Source: Halichondria panicea
Lineage: Eukaryota; Porifera; Demospongiae; Suberitida; Halichondriidae
DNA: 64,000 bases
Direction of reading: 5' to 3'
Assembly (NCBI RefSeq): GCF_963675165.1
Contig: NC_087387.1
Coordinates: forward strand, 1,123,001-1,187,000
A program made the translations under genes and the position numbers. Within the stretch, counting starts at the first letter, position 1; the number at the start of each line of letters is the position of its first letter. The notes beneath the pieces are model-generated. The model worked only from the letters and a program-made list of their open reading frames with translations, was not told the DNA's origin and did not search any database. Positions 52,601-64,000 of this stretch are shown one piece after another.

Positions 52601-52877
52601 CACGAACTGTGTTCTAATTATGCGGATAAAAATATTTCGAAAAAATTTTACTTCCGGAATGCCTACTCTCAAGTGATTTCAAGTGAGTCTACAGATGCAT
52701 AATTGGTGGCAAAATTGTTGTAGAGTCAGACTACAACACATGGTAGTTTTTTCAAAAGGGGGGGGCTTCAGCCCCTCAAAATCACCCCTGGATCCGCCCC
52801 TGCTAAGTGATCAATTAGGTCAAGCTAAGCTAGACCTCTGCAGCTAGTTGAAAAAACGGGTCCCCGAAAAAACTTAC

Positions 52878-53354
52878 CTACTATTTATAAGAACTTCCTA
52901 GATCCTTTAATTTCAACAAATACACAAGCCTTTGTTTTGCATGTACCTTGTACTGGTACATGCTACGCCCATTACACAATGTTATAAATCTGACCAGATA
53001 CGCCCACTTTTTTGTTTCAACACTGGCCCACACTTTCTTCAATATGAAAGTACATGTACATGTATGTACAACAATTCTATGGTAGCAACATAGATATCTC
53101 CCTGAGCACTGGGCATGAGATGCCTTGATCCCAGGCCGCACTGAAGATGGAGGCCTTGTAGGAGGCTAGGGATGTTTCTATTAAAAGCTGTCTTGGTATC
53201 TTTCAATTTAAAATTATAATTATCAGCATACTAGGTACACAAATATTGAGGAATGCATAATTATAAGTATGTGTTCAATACATGTACATGTATATAACTG
53301 GTAAAAATGTTTGCCAAGTTTATAAGTCGTTGAACAAAATAATGTTCGATGTGT
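52878..53354 (-). other. Non-coding first exon region of TRIM copy 5 and spacer to MCM6 copy 6
   Basis: Sequence right of the donor at 52877 matches the upstream TRIM regions of the other units, followed by the unit joint at 52987 and the spacer with TACATGTACATGTA palindromes. No protein-coding gene is supported here. Confidence 0.55.
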
Positions 53355-58115
<4,761 letters not shown>

Positions 58116-58374
58116 ACAACCCCCCCCCCCCTAATTATTGTATATACGTAGACATGCACTTCATCATAATAATTATTTCTCACAAGTAGACACTTTGAGG
58201 CCATTGAACAAGTTAGCTGGTGCAGCTGACATTGATGATGTCTCTTCAGTGCACAAATAGTTTCTGTTTTGAGGGTCGTGAGAAGATAAGATTGTTTTGT
58301 TCTTTAGGATCGAGGTAACTGAACCAAAATAGTAATGATCGTGGGGGATTGGTCACTGCTTGTGAGGGGGTGGT

Positions 58375-60410
58375 TTAAGGTGTGGGTGTGGTCTTGGCTA
58401 GAAGAGAGGTGGAGCTGAGGTATAGTCCTTTAGTGAGGAGCAGGTTAGTTACTCTGTTCTTGCCAACACGATCATAGTAGAGGTGAACGACACCAACTTG
58501 TAGCCCGGATGGTTTCCTGGTAACCTTGGCAAACACCTGTAGTCACATTTAAGCAAGCATGAACAAAATGCACACACTATAAAACACATACTATATACAC
58601 AATTTACAAAGTCTACAGTTTTAGTTCTACTTATACGCACTTATTATCAGACGGTGGGGGGACTAAGTGCAACCACAAAAAGTTCCTTCTAAACTGCAGC
58701 TACTTCACAGAAGCCTTTCGCTACACTATATTCACCATTTTGTGTCGTAGGTGTTTCTATAGTAGCTGTTTGTCCAGTGGGAACCATTCCTCTCCGTGAT
58801 TGAATGTTGAGTGGAGGCCGTCAATAGCCGTGGGGAGGGCTAGGGGAGGGACCACGCCCACTCTCAGTCCGTGGGGGAGCTTGTAGAGGTTACGTAGTGA
58901 CACACTGTGCATCGTTGAGCCACAATCTATCAGCTCCAGTGTAGCCTGAGGCTGTATACACACAGGTGGGGAGATAACAAGCAAATGATCAAAATGATTG
59001 GTAATCACGTTTGTCTATAATGTAGCTTCCCCCGGCGTATTATATCATTCGTAATTTTAGAAGCAAGTATATTTAGCCTAGAAATTCACTCTATTCAGAG
59101 CTACACAGTTTATAGACTATGGAAGATGATGTTGAAGGATAATTGCTACAAAACTTGGCTGTATTGAGCAACAGGCACACCCACTCACCTGTCCAATGTA
59201 GTGTGGTCGATTGACCTCTGTCACTCTAGCTCTCCTGTAGAAGACATCCTCTTCTCTCTCTTGAGTGCCTCCAACACTCACAAGCACAGCACAATACAGT
59301 CCAACCATCAACTACAAAATGTTCCGTATAAAAAGCCATCCATGAATGCACATACTCAAAGCAACATGTAACTCTGTTGTCTCCCACACCCATGTACCTT
59401 ATATACAGAGAAACCTCTGATGCATTTAAGCACACTAGCTAGTTGACAATGCACTGTCCCCAAATTTACTTTTTTACTCTGACTATAATTATATTAATGG
59501 ACAATAAATTATCTACAAAGGGACAATATTAATGTCTTGAATAATAAAATGATAAGGCCAAGGTAGTTTGACTGACCTCACCTCTGCTCACAGTGTTTGG
59601 GTCACTGGCAAGTGATAGCGCCTCCAGGTCATGCTCTGGGTTCAGCCAGCTGTATCCAGATACGGTCAGGACTGTTCACCTGCAGTGGGGTCATTACACA
59701 GTCACACACGCACACACACAATAGGGGAAGAGAGTTTTCAATAAATATGTCACTAAAAGTCAACACAGTAGATACAACATGCTATAATTATGTGTTTGAT
59801 ACCGTGACGACCCCTTAACAAATTATGCCTTGAGGCTACGCGACCGTGTAAATAGTATAACACGGAAGGAACTATACGACTTTTATTACACCCATGTTAC
59901 ATTGACAACGTGACATATAAAAAAAATAATTATAATGCATACTTTAGGGAGTTTTAGTGCAGACTATTCAGGGGGGGGGGGGGTTAATAAATAACACGTA
60001 TTTAATAGGCTGTATCCATCCTACACCCGCTACTTTACCTCAGACACTCTGACGGGGTAAGCCCCCACTCATTAGCAGAGTGTGCACTTCAGGACATGAT
60101 AATACACTGATTGTCGTCTTCACCCATGAACGTTACCATGGGATGTGGTCCATCCAGACAATTCACAGTGGGTGTGGCTCTGTACTCGTACCAGCGTGTA
60201 CAAGTGGGCGGGGATTCATAGAGTTTCCAGCTGATACCATCTCAGCCTCCGTACTTGCAATGACATCGTTGACAATTGGTCTCCTTGTGTTGGACAATAA
60301 TAGTGTATCCATTGTAGGGTCTTTAGGTGAAGGGTTCGTCCATAGTGGTGTCCATTGAATGTGCTCTACTGGTGACCTCTGTGAACCTTGTCTCGGCAGC
60401 ACAAGCACGC
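58375..60410 (-). pseudogene. Tudor-domain protein gene fragment
   Basis: Pieces at 60192-60410, 59592-59679, 59189-59311, 58757-58951 and 58375-58536. Joined, they give a Tudor-like domain: VNSPDRIWIQLAEP, then YRRARVTEVN, then LELIDCGSTMHSVSLRNLY and LPHGLRV. The piece at 59592-59679 needs one C fewer in its CCC run to stay in frame; as written, a stop follows (RA stop). The last two pieces do not join with clear phases. Tudor domains bind methylated arginine, often in germline RNA-granule proteins; which family member this is remains open. It sits where the N-terminal half of MCM6 would be in unit 6, so it entered by rearrangement. Confidence 0.5.
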
Positions 60411-60439
60411 GAGCGCGAGTAGGCCTGCTGACTCAGCAA

Positions 60440-60993
60440 TTTTCCAACCATACATTCGGCCAAATACTGCTGAGAGTTGTCTTGCGTTACTATGACTTCA
60501 TCATTTTGCTGCTGTGTGGCGTCTTGTGATACAACGTCGTCATATTTTCAGGGATGTCTTGCATTTCTCTGGCTTCATCCTCTGGAGGGAGGGGCTGATC
60601 TTGTACCTCAAATGTAGCTTGCTGTGTAATGAACGTGGCTTCTGCTGCTAATGCTTGAGACATCATCACCTGGTTGTTGAGCTCACAAACTAGGGACTGG
60701 GCCATGTAGGGGTCAAATAGTTCATCTTCAGATCTTCAGAGCTTGGTTGGTCATCAGTGGGTACTTCATCTTGCTCATTGAGATTGTCACTTTTAGTATA
60801 GTGAGGTTGTCGAGATCTGATTGATAGTGGAGCCTAGATGGGCTTGCCTGTCTCCAGCCATAAAAATTAATGGCCCCCCTTTTTATGACTGGGGACGGGC
60901 ACGCCCATCTAAGTGGAGCCTTGCAAGCAGTGGTGGCTCTGTTCTCTCTGTAGTTGTGTAAAGGGTCCATGCAACTGATGCAGCTTCAGATAC
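60440..60993 (-). pseudogene. Decayed copy of the membrane-like ORF (unit 6)
   Basis: The polar body is recognisable in pieces (AQSLVCELNNQ, QALAAEATFITQQA, then EAASVAWT) but is broken by frameshifts, a 78-bp foldback insertion and the P-like element that starts at about 60994. The hydrophobic start and the TRIM gene are missing inside the window. Confidence 0.7.
60835..60912. mobile_element. 78-bp foldback with 8-bp target duplication
   Basis: TAGATGGGC at the left and GCCCATCTA at the right are inverted, with the arms continuing as a near-perfect hairpin (CCAGCCATAAAAA versus TTTTTATGACTGG). GTGGAGCC is present at 60827-60834 and 60913-60920. Sister units have a single GTGGAGTC here. Confidence 0.75.
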
Positions 60994-61195
60994 CATAGAT
61001 AGAAGAGAGAGGGATTGGAAACGAATCACGTGTGCCGAACACTCCTTGTCTGCCGGAAGTATAGATTGAAGAGGGAAGTGATGACTATGCTTATACTTCC
61101 TCAAAAGCGTTCCAGCTGATTTCTATATGGCTTTCTAGCTCGAGTATGCTCTCTAGTATGGCTTTCTAGCTCAGGTACATTTGCACTGTTATACA

Positions 61196-62230
61196 ATGGC
61201 AAGTAGTGCTCCGGCTCCATTTCAGAGTAAGTGATGTTGAACTGTTTTATATGAATTAGCTAATTACTTTCCATTTACTTTTTTCCCTTTTCATGTAAAT
61301 GCAGGTAGGTTTAAGGAAGCTGTTAAAGCTGTTTTGACCGAGGGTAGATTCAAAGCCTCATCACCAGAGGCAGCAGTTGCCCTCAACACAGCTTCTGCGT
61401 TGTTAGTTTTGTTAGAGGATTCAAAGCATAGTGTGATGGTTGAGGATTTTACTGTCAAATTGTACTCAAAATTGAAGTCGTGTTTCCAGCACACTCACTC
61501 ATCACTTCATTTAAACAGAGAAAAGATGTGGGGATTGTATCATGAGTTGCGCACATCAGACAGCTTCAAGGAGGAATGGAGTCGTTTCCTGCATGAGTGT
61601 GGTAAACAACCGTGTGCTTCTTTTGTCCAGTTTGTTACTAACACACTCTTCAAACAACTGATAGAAGAGGAGTTCCCTCTGAACAGTACAACGAACTCAA
61701 ATGGCCACTCGGGTTTGATGACATTTGAGGAGAAGAATGCTCTGAGATATGTTGCAGGATATGTATGCCGCACATTGAGAAAACGTCTTGAATCATCTAC
61801 GATTCCTGATAAAGATGATATGATATATGCTCTGATGGAGTTAAGTGGAGATGAAATGAATGACCAAGACACAGAAGCTTGGACTGATCTTATTGATAGA
61901 GGTGGACTTTGGCATATCAGTGATGATACCTACATGCTGTTTTTGATAATAGAAGAGTGTATCAGAGAACACATGACCATAGCAACCGCAAGTACGGTAC
62001 AAGGAGGTAAAACGCTTACTGATACCCTGCTTAAGAATGAAGATGTCCTATTCCAGTGGTGTATTCTTGGTGTTGAAACGAATGATGTAGACTTAAGTTT
62101 ATTGAGGAAGATCATATCATTGTATGTAACTATTCGAGGATTTGCATTTGCAACATCTTGCCTAGAATTGTATAAACAAGCACAAAAGAAATCTCTTCAG
62201 AAAAAAAGGGCACTTCGAAAGTCCGTGTAA
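61196..62230 (+). CDS. Uncharacterised protein, 2 exons, 318 aa, probable transposon accessory gene
   Basis: Exon 1 (61196-61226) starts MASSAPAPFQ and ends in an AGAGTAAGTG donor. Exon 2 (61305-62230) joins in phase. I do not recognise a named domain. The sequence is largely helical, with NALRYVAGYVCRTLRKRLE in the middle and a C-terminus YVTIRGFAFATSCLELYKQA followed by a very basic tail (KKSLQKKRALRKSV). The gene converges on the P-like transposase 135 bp away, inside the same apparent element, so an accessory or second-ORF role is inferred. The tail suggests nucleic-acid contact. No in-frame defects. Confidence 0.72.
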
Positions 62231-62364
62231 ATAACTTCATACACTCTGTACATCATTTAATAATCATGGTTAATAAAATTATTAATTATCAGTTAAATTA
62301 AACATGTGTATGATAAAATTAATTGAATGTACAGAGTTACAAACATTACTCTATAATTATACTA

Positions 62365-63926
62365 CTACTTGTGCTTGTGCCTTCTTTTGGGAAGGGGTTT
62401 GTTCTCATCACCCAGTTCCAATGTTCGTTTTCTACTGTCCTTTCGGCAGTTGCCTCTAATTGTTGCACATGTGCTGTTGATCACCCGAAGAGCCTGTGTG
62501 TTCTTTGCAAATTCGCTAACATTTGGGTTTTCGTTCGATTTACCCCTCTGTCTTTGCTGACCAAAAAAATTCTCAACGGGGTCCTGGCACAACCTGTTGC
62601 TGAGGAACAGTGTGACTCCAGGTATCGTGAATACATACTTAACCATTTCCACAAATGACCTCACTGCAGGTATTGCTATAAAAGTATAGTGTGGGCAATA
62701 ATAGTATATGCTTACCAGTAATCCTCAGGCCTATACTAGTCTCAGGGCTGAGCATCATCAATTTTTTTTGGGTTTTTGTGAAGCCTTCCCTAGCCTCCAC
62801 GCTTTTCTCCCAAGCATCCAAGTATGGGATGAATTCCTCTTCCAACCACTGTACAACATTTGTACATGCATAATTATGTATACAATTACGAATTTACTCA
62901 CAGTTACACTCCACAATCCCACAGTATATCTTACCTTTAGCCTAAAGTCTGATGCTGATCTGTAAGGGTCTTTGAATGGGTTTCGCTTTAGCTTCCCGAC
63001 AGAAATACTGCTGACATTCAATGTGTCGAACAACTTATTGAACTTGTCAACAAACGTTATGGTCTCAGCAACTTCATCTCCCTGCGTCAGTTGTAGTGCT
63101 TTAGCAACGGAGTTACTGAGAACCTGCATGCATAAATATAAGACATAAACGAATGTGGGAATTTTAAGTATACACACACACGGAATTTTGACATAGAGTG
63201 CTTGTACATCTGTAACAGCACCATTAATTCACTTACTTGAGCTGCCAGATCTACTCGCATCTTGGAGAAGCTGGATAACTCAACATGCTCATACTTAAGC
63301 TTTGGTATCAATGCTAGGCCAGGGGTCTCTTGAGATCGATTCTTCATATACAGTAGCTTCAGTTGAGACCATAAAATATCTTTCCCTTTGCACTGTGGAA
63401 ATATGTATAGTACATACATGTTCTACAATTAGAATATTGTAAGTGTAGCTATGCACAACAAGAGTCTTAGACAGTAAATCTATAAACGCAAGCACTCACC
63501 CACAATTTTCTCTTAGGGCTAGCCCAGCCGTTTCTGACAGTCTTAATAAGGTGGGGTGGGTCAGAAAAGAAAAACAGAGACCTGTTGTCACTGGCATACG
63601 GGTTACCTTTTTGAGTTTCTTTTTAAGGCGATTTATCTGTTGTTGTGCCACTCTGCTCTGTTGATGTAGAACTTTCATTCGTTTGTCCTTTTCAAGTGAT
63701 GACAAGTATCGATAGTTAGTATGACTCTGAGGATTAACCCTGTTTAACTCGGTACACGTGTCTCTAGTGGAATCTTCAAAACGAAGGAACATTCGATTGA
63801 GTGTTTGTCTGTAGGCATGGCATACACTGCACTGGTTTGATTCCACAGGCACAAGAATCTGACATCCATCACATCGGATTGTTCCGTGGCTGAGCTTATC
63901 ATCGTAAAATGCCACACGATTTTTCC
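62365..63926 (-). pseudogene. P-type (THAP9/P-element-like) transposase, catalytic core deleted; 5' end outside window
   Basis: Exons 62365-62663, 62716-62848, 62935-63123, 63237-63392 and 63500-63926. The first visible exon encodes a CxxC-type zinc motif (CDGCQILVP, CSVCHAYR), HTNYRYLSS and a basic coiled coil (RLKKKLKK). It is followed, out of frame, by GNPYASDNRSLFFF and SDPPHLIKTVRNGW, the late catalytic-domain motif of the P superfamily. Downstream come YEHVELSSFSKMRVDLAAQ and NRLCQDPVENFFGQQRQRG, the classic C-terminal P-type signature. Several hundred residues of the catalytic region expected between the coiled coil and NPYAS are absent, and the joint near 63600 shifts frame. An internal deletion is the simplest reading. 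Upstream exons (a THAP domain would be expected) lie beyond the window or are missing. Confidence 0.72.
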
Positions 63927-64000
63927 CTGTATACACAAAATTAATTAACTGTAATAGCAGATTTCATTCTTGGCAAGAGCACATGCACTCAGTACACTAC

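Larger units (their letters stand above)
47922..52802 (-). mobile_element. 4.9-kb DNA transposon with CAGGGGCGGATCCAGG termini
   Basis: The ends are perfect 16-bp inverted repeats, CAGGGGCGGATCCAGG at 47922-47937 and its complement at 52787-52802, followed by G-rich subterminal runs. CTAAG lies on both sides (47917-47921 and 52803-52807), while sister units read GCACTAAGTGATC once, so a 5-bp duplication was made. If the flanking G/C is counted as part of the element, a 3-bp TAA duplication is equally possible. One large ORF fills the interior. The superfamily is not assigned: the CAGGGG start recalls hAT-like ends, but an 8-bp duplication is absent. Confidence 0.88.
47792..52877 (-). promoter_or_regulatory. 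5'-UTR intron of TRIM copy 5, interrupted by a transposon
   Basis: The acceptor (CCCCAG by 47792) and donor (GTAAGT at 52877) conserved in the other copies are now 5.1 kb apart instead of about 0.2 kb. The inserted element is transcribed in the same direction as the TRIM gene and could supply its own promoter or cause read-through. Confidence 0.6.
60994..64000. mobile_element. P-superfamily-like DNA transposon, left part (continues past window)
   Basis: Homology to the tandem units stops after TTCAGATAC at 60993, and the new sequence begins CATAGATAGAAG. CA at the tip is usual for P-like ends. Inside are two convergent genes: a 318-aa plus-strand protein (61196-62230) and a minus-strand P-type transposase (62365 onward). 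The right terminus and target duplication lie outside the window, so the boundary rests on the left break alone. Confidence 0.6.

Noticed and set aside
47922-52802. Assignment of the 4.9-kb element to hAT from its CAGGGG ends
   Set aside because: hAT elements make 8-bp duplications; the sister-unit empty sites allow only 5 bp (or 3 bp) here.

Overview
The window looks like nuclear DNA of an early-branching animal, most likely a demosponge. The reasons are many short GT-AG introns, AT-rich spacers, several animal-type DNA transposons (KDZ/Zisupton-like, P-like, one unassigned), and a local expansion of RING/B-box/filamin/NHL (TRIM-NHL) genes. The organism is an inference; no rRNA, tRNA or mitochondrial gene was found to confirm it.

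The backbone is a head-to-tail segmental tandem array (1 to about 60993). Every unit reads on the minus strand in the order TRIM-NHL gene, short membrane-like ORF, 5'-truncated MCM6 copy. Unit joints carry the shared sequence around AATCTGACCAGATAC at about 9069, 18249, 25261, 32208, 39379 and 52987. There are five complete intronless TRIM-NHL genes (721-733 aa; 15761-17926, 22740-24938, 29691-31886, 36896-39061, 45577-47778), the start of a sixth (1-163), and six MCM6 copies. MCM6 copies 1 and 5 run from the zinc-finger/OB region to the C-terminus. Copies 2-4 start in the AAA+ domain at palindromic breakpoints, and copy 6 is frameshifted. None has the N-terminal ~120 residues of MCM6. The TRIM copies are close to identical except at fixed positions in the NHL blades and in one filamin loop, while one 67-residue MCM6 exon is identical in all six copies. 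This contrast is the most interesting signal in the window.

The array has been hit by transposons, and its sister units show the empty sites. (a) 478-9068 is a KDZ/Zisupton-type element with an 8-bp target duplication. It carries an intact 14-exon transposase gene (849 aa), an antisense HMG-box gene, subterminal repeats, and a nested 772-bp inverted-repeat element with 69-bp termini. (b) 47922-52802 is a 4.9-kb element with CAGGGG termini encoding a 1012-aa protein, inserted in the 5' intron of TRIM copy 5. (c) A ~319-bp foldback lies in MCM6 copy 1, an ~850-bp insertion in MCM6 copy 6, and a 78-bp foldback near 60835.

The right end (57.3-64 kb) holds a palindromic ~340-bp tandem repeat, a Tudor-domain gene fragment, a decayed copy of the membrane-like ORF, and then a P-superfamily-like element (from about 60994 past the window end). 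That element has a 318-aa plus-strand gene convergent with a transposase gene that appears to have lost most of its catalytic core.
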